Source: Levilactobacillus senmaizukei DSM 21775 = NBRC 103853
GTDB taxonomy: Bacteria; Bacillota; Bacilli; Lactobacillales; Lactobacillaceae
DNA length: 64,000 bases
Reading direction: 5' to 3'
NCBI RefSeq assembly: GCF_001592085.1
Contig: NZ_BCWD01000007.1
Span: forward strand, 1 to 64,000
The notes below the pieces were generated by a model, which was not told the origin of the DNA, made no database searches, and saw nothing but the letters and a program-made list of their open reading frames with translations. The position numbers were made by a program, and so were the translations under genes. Positions 16,043 through 24,543 of the stretch are shown here, piece after piece. Each line of letters begins with the position of its first letter. Position 1 is the first letter of the stretch.

Positions 16043-16645
16043 ATGACAAATGTTTTAATTATTGGGGCAACGGGTTCTGTAGGTAGCACCACCCGGCGGT
16101 ATTTTTTAGATAATACCACGGATAACTTAACCTTGATGGTTCGTAATACGAAGCGATTAGGTCAATTAGATGGTGATCGTGAACGGGCGCTGGCCGGTAG
16201 TGTGACGGATGAAGCGGCCTTAAGCAGTGCCTTGAAAGACCAAGATGTCGTCTTTGCCGCCCTCAGCGGTAATCTAGCCGGGATGGCACAGACTCTGGTT
16301 AAAGCCATGGGTACGGCTGGGGTTGATCGGCTCCTGTTCATCACCTCCATGGGCATCTATGATGAGATTCCCGCGAGTGTTGGTGCGGGCGGGAACTTGT
16401 CGGTTAACCCGATGTTACGGGGTTACCGTCAGGCTGCGGATATTATTGAAGCATCCCCATTGAATTACACCGTGATTCGCCCCGGCTGGTTTGATAATGG
16501 CGATGATACCGATTATCAGGTCACTAAGAAAGGTGAACCCTTCGGCGGACACAGCGTATCACGCAAGAGTATTGCGGACCTAGTGGTGCGGCTGGCACAT
16601 GACGAGACGTTGGGTTCTCGCGATAGTTTAGGCATTAACCGCTAG
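16043..16645 (+). CDS. NAD(P)H-binding oxidoreductase (atypical SDR)
   Basis: The 200-aa product has the Rossmann motif GATGSVGSTTRRYF, VFAALSGNLAG and LLFITSMGIYDEIP, and ends with a ESPLNYTVIRPGWFDNGD-like segment (residues ASPLNYTVIRPGWF here), typical of NmrA-like or SDR-a5 enzymes. It is related to the 10744 protein and shares its promoter type. TTGGAGGAAATAATC precedes ATG 16043; an in-frame TTG within that site is rejected. A redox-stress role is inferred; the substrate is unknown. Confidence 0.82.
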   Translation: MTNVLIIGATGSVGSTTRRYFLDNTTDNLTLMVRNTKRLGQLDGDRERALAGSVTDEAALSSALKDQDVVFAALSGNLAGMAQTLVKAMGTAGVDRLLFITSMGIYDEIPASVGAGGNLSVNPMLRGYRQAADIIEASPLNYTVIRPGWFDNGDDTDYQVTKKGEPFGGHSVSRKSIADLVVRLAHDETLGSRDSLGINR

Positions 16646-16671
16646 GCAACGGGTGGAAAGGTGTGGGTCAA

Positions 16672-17034
16672 ATGGAAACGATGATTTTGCAACTGTATCG
16701 AGACTACAATGCTGCTATGGCGGTCGATGATGTCCGGGTGCTGGATAAGTTACTAGCCACGGATTTCACGTTGACCCACATGACGGGTTACGTTCAGCCC
16801 AGGCAAGAATGGCTAGCGGAGATGAGTGCAGGAACCATGCGGTATTTCACATCGGTTGAAGAACGGGTTACTGTGACGAAAACCGCCACCGGTTGGCAAG
16901 TGGTGGGGGATAACCAGGTAGCGGCCAGTATTCACGGGAGTGGCCGGCACACCTGGCCGCTGCGCACAGTGCTGACCATTGAGCGACAGACAGGTCCCTG
17001 GAAAATTCAGCGGGCCGTCGTCACCATGTATTAA
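16672..17034 (+). CDS. NTF2-like (SnoaL/DUF4440) protein
   Basis: The roughly 120-aa product has the cone-shaped NTF2 pattern: LYRDYNAAMAVDDVRVLDKLLATDFTLTHMTGYVQPRQEWL then VVGDNQVAASIHGSG and a closing strand WKIQRAVVTMY. Such proteins are small lyases, isomerases or binding proteins. ATG 16672 is placed 7 nt after AAGGTGT; a GTG at 16663 is too close to that site. It follows the SDR gene by 26 nt and is probably cotranscribed from the third MerR-type promoter. Confidence 0.72.
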   Translation: METMILQLYRDYNAAMAVDDVRVLDKLLATDFTLTHMTGYVQPRQEWLAEMSAGTMRYFTSVEERVTVTKTATGWQVVGDNQVAASIHGSGRHTWPLRTVLTIERQTGPWKIQRAVVTMY

Positions 17035-17129
17035 GCTGGATAGCTCATTTCTAAAATTTGACCGTCGTCGATTGGCGAAAACCGCTATACTTGAGGTAAT
17101 GAATGAATACCTCAAGAGGAGTGATCAGG

Positions 17130-18299
17130 ATGAAGTATTGTCCCAATTGTGGCGCAGAAGCCGCTGATGGCGCTCGATTTTGTCGGCATTGTGGTCAGCT
17201 GTTACCACAACCGCAGGGAACGCCCGAGGCCCAACCCCAGTCCCAGCCGAGGGCGGCCCAACCACAACCGACGAAGCCTAAGATTAAGCCAGTTGGTAAA
17301 CGGCCTGACCTATACGATAGTGCCACGGCGGCCTTAAATAAGTACACTGGTGAGGAAGGGGCCGTCAAAGTTAATTTGATTGACCTGTTTTCAGAGGTGC
17401 CCAAGCACCACACGAAGGATGAGGCGGAAGCCATCTTCATCGCCGGGACCAAGAACACGACGCCCACGCTGAGTGATATTTCTGATGACTGGGCGAAACC
17501 CTGGTTATTTTCCCGGATTCTGGTGGGGTTTCTGTTGGCCTTCGCCGCCCTCTGGGTCATGGCGGCTGAATTTCAAAATGCAAATGCTATTCCTGGGCTG
17601 ATCTTGGTCGGCGCCTTTGCCGTGCCATTCTCTGGATTGGTCTTCTTCTTTGAGGCAGACGTCTTCAAGGATGTGAGCCTGTTCGATGTGGTGAAGGTCT
17701 TCTTCATTGGAGGGGTCTTTGCGTTAATCGTGACCCTGTTTCTCTATCAATTTGTCAGCTTTAGCATGATGAATCGGATTACCGGCGCCTTGACCGTAAC
17801 CGATTCACTGTCGGTCGGGTTGGTTGAAGAATTGGGTAAGTTCATGATTACCCTGACCTTCATCGATCAGTTGCGGGTGCGACACGTCTTGGACGGTATC
17901 TTGATTGGTGCCGCGGTTGGTGCGGGCTTCGCCGCCTTTGAAACGGCCGGATACATTTATGGTTCCGGCAATCATTTGCTAGAAGTCGCCGTCTTACGCG
18001 GTTGGTCCGCCATTGGAGGTCATCTGGTTTGGGCGGCCATTGCCGGTGGGGCCTTCATGGTGGTTAAACGGCAGAAGGCCTTTCAGCCTAGTCAGCTGAT
18101 TGACGTCCGGTTCTTGATCTTCTTCTTGTTGGCGGTACTCATGCATGCCGCTTGGGATTGGGATTTCACCTTATTTGGCAGTTACACGCTTAAGCTGATT
18201 GCCTTAATCGTTTTGGCTTGGATGATCGTCTTCGTCTTGATGAATGCCGGGTTGAAGGAAATTACCCATCTGCAAGAGGCGGAAATTAAGCAGCCATGA
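17130..18299 (+). CDS. zinc-ribbon PrsW-family intramembrane protease
   Basis: The 389-aa product begins with a zinc ribbon (CPNCGAEAADGARFCRHCGQ, four cysteines), a Pro/Gln-rich linker and then about eight membrane helices. In these lie the PrsW (glutamic-type intramembrane protease) motifs: VEELGKF, AAFETAGY and the late LMHAAWDWDF. PrsW enzymes cut anti-sigma factors or similar membrane substrates; the target here is unknown. ATG 17130 follows AAGAGGAG; a start 27 nt upstream has no site. TATACT near 17087 gives the gene its own promoter. Confidence 0.85.
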   Translation: MKYCPNCGAEAADGARFCRHCGQLLPQPQGTPEAQPQSQPRAAQPQPTKPKIKPVGKRPDLYDSATAALNKYTGEEGAVKVNLIDLFSEVPKHHTKDEAEAIFIAGTKNTTPTLSDISDDWAKPWLFSRILVGFLLAFAALWVMAAEFQNANAIPGLILVGAFAVPFSGLVFFFEADVFKDVSLFDVVKVFFIGGVFALIVTLFLYQFVSFSMMNRITGALTVTDSLSVGLVEELGKFMITLTFIDQLRVRHVLDGILIGAAVGAGFAAFETAGYIYGSGNHLLEVAVLRGWSAIGGHLVWAAIAGGAFMVVKRQKAFQPSQLIDVRFLIFFLLAVLMHAAWDWDFTLFGSYTLKLIALIVLAWMIVFVLMNAGLKEITHLQEAEIKQP

Positions 18300-18300
18300 T

Positions 18301-18316
18301 TGTTCCATGTGGAACA
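18301..18316. promoter_or_regulatory. parS-like site
   Basis: TGTTCCATGTGGAACA differs at one central base from the palindrome TGTTCCACGTGGAACA, a ParB-site variant. It sits directly behind the PrsW gene stop. Confidence 0.45.
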
Positions 18317-18335
18317 TTGAAGGATTAAAATAAAA

Positions 18336-18367
18336 GGGGCTGTGATCACCGTCACAGCCCTTTTTTT
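18336..18367 (+). terminator. intrinsic terminator
   Basis: GGGCTGTGA (18337-18345) pairs with TCACAGCCC (18352-18360), followed by seven Ts; ends the PrsW gene. Confidence 0.85.
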
Positions 18368-18373
18368 GATACC

Positions 18374-18410
18374 AAAAGCGCCGTTCAACCCAATTGGATT
18401 AAGCGGCGCT
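18374..18410 (-). terminator. intrinsic terminator of the MalY gene
   Basis: AGCGCCG (18377-18383) pairs with CGGCGCT (18404-18410); on the minus strand TTTTGG follows. Confidence 0.7.
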
Positions 18411-18419
18411 TGGTCGTTG

Positions 18420-19598
18420 CTAGTTAATTAAGTCACGGTAATGTTCTTGCATTCCGGCCAAAAATTCCTTCAATAGAATTTGTGAGGTCGCGATGTTTAG
18501 ACGAATGAAGCCATCACCATATTTTCCAAAGGCATTACCCATATAGATCTCAGCACCCACTTCATTTAAGAACCAGTTTTGGACTTTCTCGGCCGTTACA
18601 TCAAGGTCGCGATAGCTAATCCAGAGGGTATAGGTTCCTTGGCGCGGATAGACGACGAAACCCGGACAATTCTTGGCCAGGAAGTCGCGAACCAATGTTT
18701 CACTGTCATCGATGTAAGCATTCACGGCCTTTAGCCAGTCGCCACATTCACGGTAGCCGGCGCTAAAGGCCGGCAGTGAAAAGATGTTGGGATTATGAAT
18801 TTCCATCCGGTAGAATTCCGTTTGAATGGTTTCACGAATTTGTTCGTTCGGTACAATCAGGTAGGAAATTTCTAGGCCGGGGATGTTGTAGGACTTGGTC
18901 AGCGAGTTGGCCACGATGATTTGATCGTATTGGTCGGCAAACTCGATCAGGCTGTGGTGCTTGATACCGGCCTTCAGTAGATCCGCGTGGATTTCATCCG
19001 TGAAGAGGAGGATCTTATTCTTAGCGGCGATGTTCATCAGTTGTTGTACAGCCGCTTCATCCCAAACGGTTCCAGTAGGGTTATCGGGATTAACAAAGAA
19101 CATGGCCCGGTTAAGCGGCTGTGCCGCGGCTTCTTCGATGGCCTCAAAGTCCATGTGCCAAGCACCTGCGTCGAATTTTGTCGGTACGGGAATCGCTTGG
19201 CGGTCATTGGTGACGATGGCATCCTTTAAGGGTGAATAGCAGGGTTCATTGATGATGACGCCATCGCCTTCACGGGTCATGGTGTTGATGAATGCTGCCG
19301 CAGAGTTAATCACCCGGGGGGAGTAGACAATCCAGTCACGGGGAATCTTGAGACCATACTTGGCGAGATAGTGCTCTTGGATGGCGGCATAGAAGGCATC
19401 GTCGACATCCGTGTAACCGTAGACACCATGGTCAATTACACCGCGGAGGGCCGTCTGAATGGGTTCTGGTGAAACGAAATCCATGTCGGCCACGCCCAGG
19501 TGCATCAGGTGATCGTTATGATAGTTTTTCGCTTGACTGTCCCACTTGGCACTGTTGGTGTTGCGGCGATTAACTAGCTTATCAAAATCATATTTCAT
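18420..19598 (-). CDS. MalY/PatB-family C-S lyase (PLP-dependent)
   Basis: The 392-aa fold-type I PLP enzyme matches the MalY/PatB cystathionine beta-lyase group: WDSQAKNYHNDHLMHLGVADMDF at the N-terminus, MFFVNPDNPTGTVWDEA, LLFTDEIHADLL with the PLP-binding Asp, and the Schiff-base Lys in NSLTKSYNIPG. Such enzymes split C-S bonds in cystathionine or cysteine to give pyruvate and ammonia. It is last in a minus-strand operon with the NhaC-type carrier and RidA; RidA detoxifies the enamine/imine that such lyases release, which fits one pathway. Confidence 0.9.
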   Translation of the reverse strand: MKYDFDKLVNRRNTNSAKWDSQAKNYHNDHLMHLGVADMDFVSPEPIQTALRGVIDHGVYGYTDVDDAFYAAIQEHYLAKYGLKIPRDWIVYSPRVINSAAAFINTMTREGDGVIINEPCYSPLKDAIVTNDRQAIPVPTKFDAGAWHMDFEAIEEAAAQPLNRAMFFVNPDNPTGTVWDEAAVQQLMNIAAKNKILLFTDEIHADLLKAGIKHHSLIEFADQYDQIIVANSLTKSYNIPGLEISYLIVPNEQIRETIQTEFYRMEIHNPNIFSLPAFSAGYRECGDWLKAVNAYIDDSETLVRDFLAKNCPGFVVYPRQGTYTLWISYRDLDVTAEKVQNWFLNEVGAEIYMGNAFGKYGDGFIRLNIATSQILLKEFLAGMQEHYRDLIN

Positions 19599-19625
19599 GA
19601 TAATTGTCCTTCCTTCGCTAACAAA

Positions 19626-21119
19626 TTAGGCTACGGGATCACTGGGGGTATCAACGGGTTTGCCATTACGTTCTTGGTACTCATTCCAGAAACGACTCTT
19701 CTTGGTAATCTTAGCCACACCAATCCCGGTAAAGGCATAAATCAAGGCGAAAATTGTTCCGGTGTAACAGAGAATTGCCCAAGGCAAGTAGGCCATGGTA
19801 TCAACACCCAAGGTGCTGGCCATGTAGACCCCAGCAGCAGTCCAAGGAATAATTGGTTCAATCATGGTTCCGGCATCTTCGACAGTTCGCGAGAGGTTCT
19901 TAGGTTCGAGCCCGTACTTAACAAAGATGTCACGGAACATTTCACCAGGGAGTAATTCAGCTAATTGACCGTTAGAAGTCACCCCGGTAACTAACATCGT
20001 GGAGAAGATCGCGGTCGCAATCAATTGGCCGGTTGAGCGGATGGCCTTGGTCATCGCGTTTAATACGACGGTCAGTGAGTGGCTGACATCGAGGGCCCCG
20101 GCGAAACCGTAGGCACACAACGCAATCAGGACCACGCTCAGCATGGAAATCATGCCACCCCGTTCCAACAGTGTCGTCAGGTCAGCGCTAATCTTGACGC
20201 CTTGCGGTAACATATCGGTGGTAAACCCGGTCACGGCAGCTTCGGCAGCAGACTTAATATCAAAGTGCTGGATGAAAACAGCGTTTAGGATGGCCAAAGT
20301 ACTCGACAACAACATGACTGGGATGGTTGGCTTTTGTAGCGCGGAACCAACCAAAACAATGACAATCGGAATCAGAATCCAGAAGTTCATGTTGAAGAGG
20401 CTGTGAATAGACTTTTCAACCAATTGGATTTTATCGCTATTGCCACCGGCCATGTCGGGGAGGTTCAAGCCGACCATGGTATAGACAACTAAGCAAATCA
20501 AGACCCCGGGAATCGTGGTCCACAACAGGTGGCGAATGTGTTCATAGAGCTCAGCCCCGGCGGCAATGGGTGCCAGGTTGGTTGAACCCGATAGTGGTGA
20601 GATCTTATCGCCGAAGTAGGCCCCAGATACGACGGCCCCGGCAACGATTGGTAGTGGTGCGCCCATGCTGGCTGCAACCCCCATGATGGCGACCCCAATG
20701 GTCCCAGTAGATCCCCATGACGTCCCGGTACATAAGGAGACAAAGGAAGTTACGACAAAGGCCGTCACGATGATGAATTTAGGACTGATAAGCTTCAGGC
20801 CGAAGTAGATCATCATGGGAATCGTACCGCCAATCATCCAAGTCCCGATGAGGAAACCCACCACGATTAAAATTAAAATAGCAGGCATCGTTTTAGCAAT
20901 TTTATCCACAATATTATCTTGGATCTCATCCCAACTGTAGCCTAAGAAATAGGCAATCAACGCCGCAATGGCGGCGGAGGTTAACATTAAGACTTCTGGT
21001 CCGATGTGGAAGAACCCATACCCTAGTCCTAGCAGTAAGATCATGGCCACAATTGGCAAGACGGCCACGATAAATGTGGGTTCCTTTTTCACCCGAACCT
21101 TTTTTTCTTTTTTACTCAT
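19626..21119 (-). CDS. NhaC-family Na+/H+ antiporter-like carrier
   Basis: The 497-aa membrane protein has a basic N-terminus (SKKEKKVRVKK), about 12 helices and NhaC-family blocks such as FVVTSFVSLCTGTSWGSTGTIGVAIMG, GAVVSGAYFGDKISPLSGSTNLAP and EDAGTMIEPIIPWTAAGVYMASTLGV. NhaC proteins exchange Na+ for H+, and some relatives exchange organic acids. Placement between ridA and the C-S lyase suggests uptake of an amino acid substrate for the lyase. Spacing to both neighbours is 22-28 nt; one operon is likely. Confidence 0.85.
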   Translation of the reverse strand: MSKKEKKVRVKKEPTFIVAVLPIVAMILLLGLGYGFFHIGPEVLMLTSAAIAALIAYFLGYSWDEIQDNIVDKIAKTMPAILILIVVGFLIGTWMIGGTIPMMIYFGLKLISPKFIIVTAFVVTSFVSLCTGTSWGSTGTIGVAIMGVAASMGAPLPIVAGAVVSGAYFGDKISPLSGSTNLAPIAAGAELYEHIRHLLWTTIPGVLICLVVYTMVGLNLPDMAGGNSDKIQLVEKSIHSLFNMNFWILIPIVIVLVGSALQKPTIPVMLLSSTLAILNAVFIQHFDIKSAAEAAVTGFTTDMLPQGVKISADLTTLLERGGMISMLSVVLIALCAYGFAGALDVSHSLTVVLNAMTKAIRSTGQLIATAIFSTMLVTGVTSNGQLAELLPGEMFRDIFVKYGLEPKNLSRTVEDAGTMIEPIIPWTAAGVYMASTLGVDTMAYLPWAILCYTGTIFALIYAFTGIGVAKITKKSRFWNEYQERNGKPVDTPSDPVA

Positions 21120-21141
21120 GATAGATTCTCCCCGTTAGCTG

Positions 21142-21507
21142 CTAATGGTCAAAGGCGGCGATGGCTTCGATTTCAACCAACGCATCCTTTGGCAATCGCG
21201 AGACTTCAAATGCGGTTCGTGCTGGGTAGGGTTCATGCAGCATTTCCCGGAAAACTTTGTTAACGCTTTCAAAATCGGCCAAATCCTTCAGGTAGACCGT
21301 CAACTTTAGGGTGTGGTCCAAGTCGCTACCTTCACTGTTGAGGATGGCGGCGATGTTGGTGAGGCTTTGCTTGGCCTGCGTGTAAGTGTCGGTTCCTGCA
21401 AACTCATTCGTTGCGGGGTCCAAGGGTAGTTGACCAGACGTGATAATGAGATCTTCGGTCCGCCGATATGCGGCATAGGGACCGATTGCCTTAGGAATAT
21501 CATTCAT
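21142..21507 (-). CDS. ridA: RidA-family enamine/imine deaminase
   Basis: The 121-aa product is a complete RidA (YjgF/Hmf1) protein: KAIGPYAAYRRTEDLIITSGQLPLDP at the start, TVYLKDLADFESVNKVF and the signature PARTAFEVSRLPKDALVEIEAIA with the conserved Arg. It hydrolyses 2-aminoacrylate-type intermediates produced by PLP enzymes. AGAAGGGAG precedes ATG 21507, so a start 45 nt upstream is rejected. It heads the operon ridA-nhaC-malY and is divergent from a PAS-HTH regulator. Confidence 0.92.
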   Translation of the reverse strand: MNDIPKAIGPYAAYRRTEDLIITSGQLPLDPATNEFAGTDTYTQAKQSLTNIAAILNSEGSDLDHTLKLTVYLKDLADFESVNKVFREMLHEPYPARTAFEVSRLPKDALVEIEAIAAFDH

Positions 21508-21685
21508 CGATAAGAGCTCCCTTCTTTTTATGCCTCCAGAATACCCAATCAACCCGGCACTGTCAATAAATGTTTATCATGAAAATAAAAAATTATTGTT
21601 AAAGCACTTCATTTATTGTAGAATGGTCGTAGTAAAAAGACAGAGTGGGGATCACCACCCCTAACAGTGGATTAGGAGGTTGACT

Positions 21686-22387
21686 ATGAGTAAAACGTTA
21701 AATGAATACCGTCAATTGGTGCATTTCTTGGGTCAAACGTTGGGCAAAGATTATGAAATTGTGCTCCATTGGAAGAGCGAAAGAAATTCTTTTTACATTG
21801 CCGCAATCGAACATTCCTACATTAGCGGGCGCAATATGAACTCGCCAATTACAGGCTTTGCCCTCCAATTAGTTCAGGATAAGGTCTATTTACAAAAAGA
21901 CTACGTGACCCAGTATTTTGCCACGACGGATGATAATCGTAAGATTCAGGGATCCACCTACTTCATCAAGGATGGGGCGGATGGCATCTGTGGGTTGCTC
22001 TGCATCAACTTCGATACCAGTCGCTACGTTAATTTGGCAAATGAGGTCTTGCGGATGACCGGTGTGGACATGCCTTCGGTCAATCATCTCATCCAGCCTA
22101 ACGATGGTGAGACGGATGCCGTGGCAACCTTATCGGAACCAGTAGCCGCGGCCAAGCCGGCCGAAGCCCTGCATGCTGACGTGGAGGCCATTATCAATTC
22201 CAGTATCGATCCTCAGTTGCTGCAACCGGGTGTGGTGATGACACCAGAGACGCGAGTCCAGATTGTTCAAGAGCTCAGTGATAAGGGTGTTTTCCAGATC
22301 AAAGGGGTCATGCCACACGTGGCCAAGGTCCTGGGCGTTTCCGAACCCAGTGTGTACCGTTACCTGCGGATGATTGACAAGCCATAA
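21686..22387 (+). CDS. YheO/DauR-like PAS-HTH transcriptional regulator
   Basis: The 233-aa product has an N-terminal YheO-type PAS domain (LGKDYEIVLHWKSERNSFYIAAIEHSYISGRNMNSPITGFAL, ... GADGICGLLCINFDTS) and a C-terminal helix-turn-helix (GVFQIKGVMPHVAKVLGVSEPSVYRYLR), the layout of DauR, which controls amino acid catabolic genes in E. coli relatives. A linker of about 40 residues rich in Ala and Glu separates them. ATTAGGAGGTTG precedes ATG 21686. Being divergent from ridA, it is likely the regulator of the ridA-nhaC-malY operon. Confidence 0.85.
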   Translation: MSKTLNEYRQLVHFLGQTLGKDYEIVLHWKSERNSFYIAAIEHSYISGRNMNSPITGFALQLVQDKVYLQKDYVTQYFATTDDNRKIQGSTYFIKDGADGICGLLCINFDTSRYVNLANEVLRMTGVDMPSVNHLIQPNDGETDAVATLSEPVAAAKPAEALHADVEAIINSSIDPQLLQPGVVMTPETRVQIVQELSDKGVFQIKGVMPHVAKVLGVSEPSVYRYLRMIDKP

Positions 22388-22388
22388 G

Positions 22389-22404
22389 TGTTTCACGTGA
22401 AACG
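22389..22404. promoter_or_regulatory. parS-like site
   Basis: TGTTTCACGTGAAACG matches 15 of 16 bases of the ParB consensus. It lies between the regulator stop and its terminator. Confidence 0.6.
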
Positions 22405-22405
22405 A

Positions 22406-22434
22406 AAGGGTTCCGCCAAGGCGGAACCCTTTTA
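22406..22434 (+). terminator. intrinsic terminator
   Basis: AAGGGTTCCGCC (22406-22417) pairs with GGCGGAACCCTT (22420-22431), followed by Ts. Confidence 0.85.
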
Positions 22435-22522
22435 CTATTAACGCCAGATTTGGTATGCTAGTAGGAATTATTTCTAAACTTGGGTCGACGACGGAGTGGG
22501 ACTTGAGGGAAAGCGGTGCTTT

Positions 22523-23140
22523 ATGTTTGTAATGTATCTACGGGGGCTGTTGTTAAGTCTGGCGCTCGTGTCATCGATTGGGATGCAAAATTTATTTGTC
22601 TTTAACAACGCCATTAACCAGCGGTTACCGAGGGCTCTTATCGTGACAATTATGGTTTGGTTTGCGGATACCGCGCTAACGCTGGCCGCGTTTTTCGGGA
22701 TGGGCGCCATCATCAGTGCTCACCAGACCTTTAAGCTCATCATTATGTTCCTTGGCGGGTTGATGGTGATTTGGATCGGGTTTGGTATTCTGCGTTCGGC
22801 GCGGAGCTTTCAGCTAGCCAGTTCCAATACGCCGCTCACCATGCAGAAATCCCTGATTAATTCCTGGGTTGTCACCTGGGCTAATCCCCAAGCCCTGATT
22901 GATACCAGCCTGATGTTTGGCGCGATGCGGGGGTCGCTTACCAATACACAGGTGACGCCGTTTATCTCCGGGGTGGTAACGGCCACGGCCATTTGGTTCT
23001 TCGGCATTACCCTGATTCTGGGCCTACTCAAGGAGCGGTTGCCGCAAAAATTTCTCATGTGGGTCAACATTATTTCCGGTGGGATTGTGATGATCTACGG
23101 TTGCTACCTGCTGTGGCAAGCGGTCATGATGGTGATTTAA
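22523..23140 (+). CDS. LysE/ArgO-family amino acid exporter
   Basis: The 205-aa membrane protein has six predicted helices and the LysE pattern: LALVSSIGMQNLFVFNNAI in helix 1, MVWFADTALTLAAFFGMG, and SWVVTWANPQALIDTSLMFG in the middle. The family exports basic amino acids by proton antiport. The GAGGG site at 22505 sits rather far from ATG 22523, and ATG 22532 is an alternative. It has its own upstream region and a terminator 20 nt beyond the stop. Confidence 0.82.
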   Translation: MFVMYLRGLLLSLALVSSIGMQNLFVFNNAINQRLPRALIVTIMVWFADTALTLAAFFGMGAIISAHQTFKLIIMFLGGLMVIWIGFGILRSARSFQLASSNTPLTMQKSLINSWVVTWANPQALIDTSLMFGAMRGSLTNTQVTPFISGVVTATAIWFFGITLILGLLKERLPQKFLMWVNIISGGIVMIYGCYLLWQAVMMVI

Positions 23141-23160
23141 TTTAAAACTGAAAAGATGAA

Positions 23161-23193
23161 TGGCCTGGGACGGTAAAGTTCCAGGCCATTTTT
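23161..23193. terminator. bidirectional terminator
   Basis: TGGCCTGG (23161-23168) pairs with CCAGGCCA (23181-23188), followed by TTTTTAA; it separates the convergent LysE and CadD genes. Confidence 0.8.
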
Positions 23194-23196
23194 AAG

Positions 23197-23784
23197 TTAT
23201 TGAATAAGAATAACGATACCCACGATCACGAGGAGTAAGGGCGACAGCCAAGCGCCGAAGCGGGTAAATAAACGCCGGGCCCACGACGACTTAGCCAGTC
23301 GATAGCTGATGAGGAGCCAAAGGCCAATCATGATGATAAAGACGACTAAGACGATGCCCAGCTGGCCTTGGCTAAGATGCGTAAAAAATGGGATGTAGAT
23401 GCTGAGATTGTCGCCGCCATTTCCTAAGGTTAGCGACCAGACCAAGGGCAGACTGATTAGCTTGGGCAGGGCGGTTGGGGTGCGATCATGCTTCCGCGTG
23501 CGATACCAGTTTTGCAGGCCAATGGTCCCCAACGTAAAGGGAATCACGCCTAGCAGATGTGTCCAGTGGGTAATGTTTAAGGCGACGAGGCCCCAACTAA
23601 TCCCCCAGGAAATGGCCATCAGTGTCAAGATTCCGAGATATTGACCCACCATAATTGACCGGCGTTGACCGGGGGTCTCGGCCGTTAACCAGAGGAATAG
23701 CAGCACGATGAGGTCATCGGTATCTGTGACGAAGAAGACGCCAATACTGGTGAGAATGAATAATAGCAGGGAAGGCATGGGCAA
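23197..23784 (-). CDS. CadD-family cadmium resistance transporter
   Basis: The 195-aa membrane protein has five predicted helices and CadD features: FVTDTDDLIVLLFLWL in helix 1 with acidic residues, and a second NGGDNLSIYIPFFTHL block in the middle. CadD relatives give cadmium or cation resistance. TTG 23784 lies 6 nt after AAAGG; ATG 23778 is the alternative. No adjacent ArsR-type regulator is seen, so control is unclear. Confidence 0.82.
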   Translation of the reverse strand: MPMPSLLLFILTSIGVFFVTDTDDLIVLLFLWLTAETPGQRRSIMVGQYLGILTLMAISWGISWGLVALNITHWTHLLGVIPFTLGTIGLQNWYRTRKHDRTPTALPKLISLPLVWSLTLGNGGDNLSIYIPFFTHLSQGQLGIVLVVFIIMIGLWLLISYRLAKSSWARRLFTRFGAWLSPLLLVIVGIVILIQ

Positions 23785-23895
23785 ATCAATCCTTTATTAG
23801 ATTTGAGGCAACCATTCAAGCATACACTAAAACCAGTCGGGGATGGATGGTGTAATCAAAAAAGACGCCCAGGCCACGGCCCAGACGCCTATTGA

Positions 23896-24408
23896 TTAAT
23901 CGTTGATTTCGGGATGTTTCTTGAAGACTAGCTTCATGGACAAGAAGTAGTTAAAACTGACGGCCAGCCCATGGGCCACGACCTTGGTGATGGTTGGATG
24001 GAACTTTAGGACGGTGATCCCTAACCATAGCAGAACGAATTCGATCAGATAGGTAATCAGCCGTGTGCCGTAGAAGGTCGACATTTCTTTGAAGTAGCGC
24101 GTGGACTTGTGTTTGAAGACAAAGGTTCGGTCCAGCCAGAAGGAACATTGAACGGTCAAAATCCAGTCGATGAAGTTGGCTAATTGATATTCGATCCCTA
24201 ACATGTGGTTCAGAATATAGAAGAGGGCAATGTTGACGACCACGGTCAACGCTCCAAATAGTAAGAATCGTTGAGCTTGACCCTTGTTTTTGTTTTCAAC
24301 AGCGGCCAATTGTTCCGCAAATTCGGCCTCCGTTTCCGTTAACTCGGCTTCGTATTCTTCTTTAGTTGTTGGGTAGTGATCGTGCCGTAATGGCGTTTGT
24401 TTCTCCAT
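23896..24408 (-). CDS. GtrA-family membrane protein
   Basis: The 170-aa product has a charged N-terminus with a Glu-rich coiled helix (EEYEAELTETEAEFAEQLAAVE), then four helices of the GtrA fold: RFLLFGALTVVVNIALFYIL, FIDWILTVQCSFWLDRTFVFKH and VVAHGLAVSFNYFLSMKLVF. GtrA proteins help flip undecaprenyl-linked sugars in wall glycosylation. GGAAAGG precedes ATG 24408; an in-frame start 99 nt upstream has no site. No glycosyltransferase is adjacent. Confidence 0.85.
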   Translation of the reverse strand: MEKQTPLRHDHYPTTKEEYEAELTETEAEFAEQLAAVENKNKGQAQRFLLFGALTVVVNIALFYILNHMLGIEYQLANFIDWILTVQCSFWLDRTFVFKHKSTRYFKEMSTFYGTRLITYLIEFVLLWLGITVLKFHPTITKVVAHGLAVSFNYFLSMKLVFKKHPEIND

Positions 24409-24543
24409 AGCAATGGAACCTTTCCTTACGTTCAGGACCCGCGAGATCGCTGGTTTTCGCCGGAGATTCACAGGATGAAAACGTGTAATTTGTCTCTTTA
24501 GGCCCATTATAACGCAAGTTGGTTAACCTGCTAATGAAAATTT

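Noticed and set aside
23860-23892. Terminator after the GtrA gene
   Set aside because: GACGCC occurs twice as a direct, not inverted, repeat; only a weak GGCC-ACG-GGCC-like core remains.
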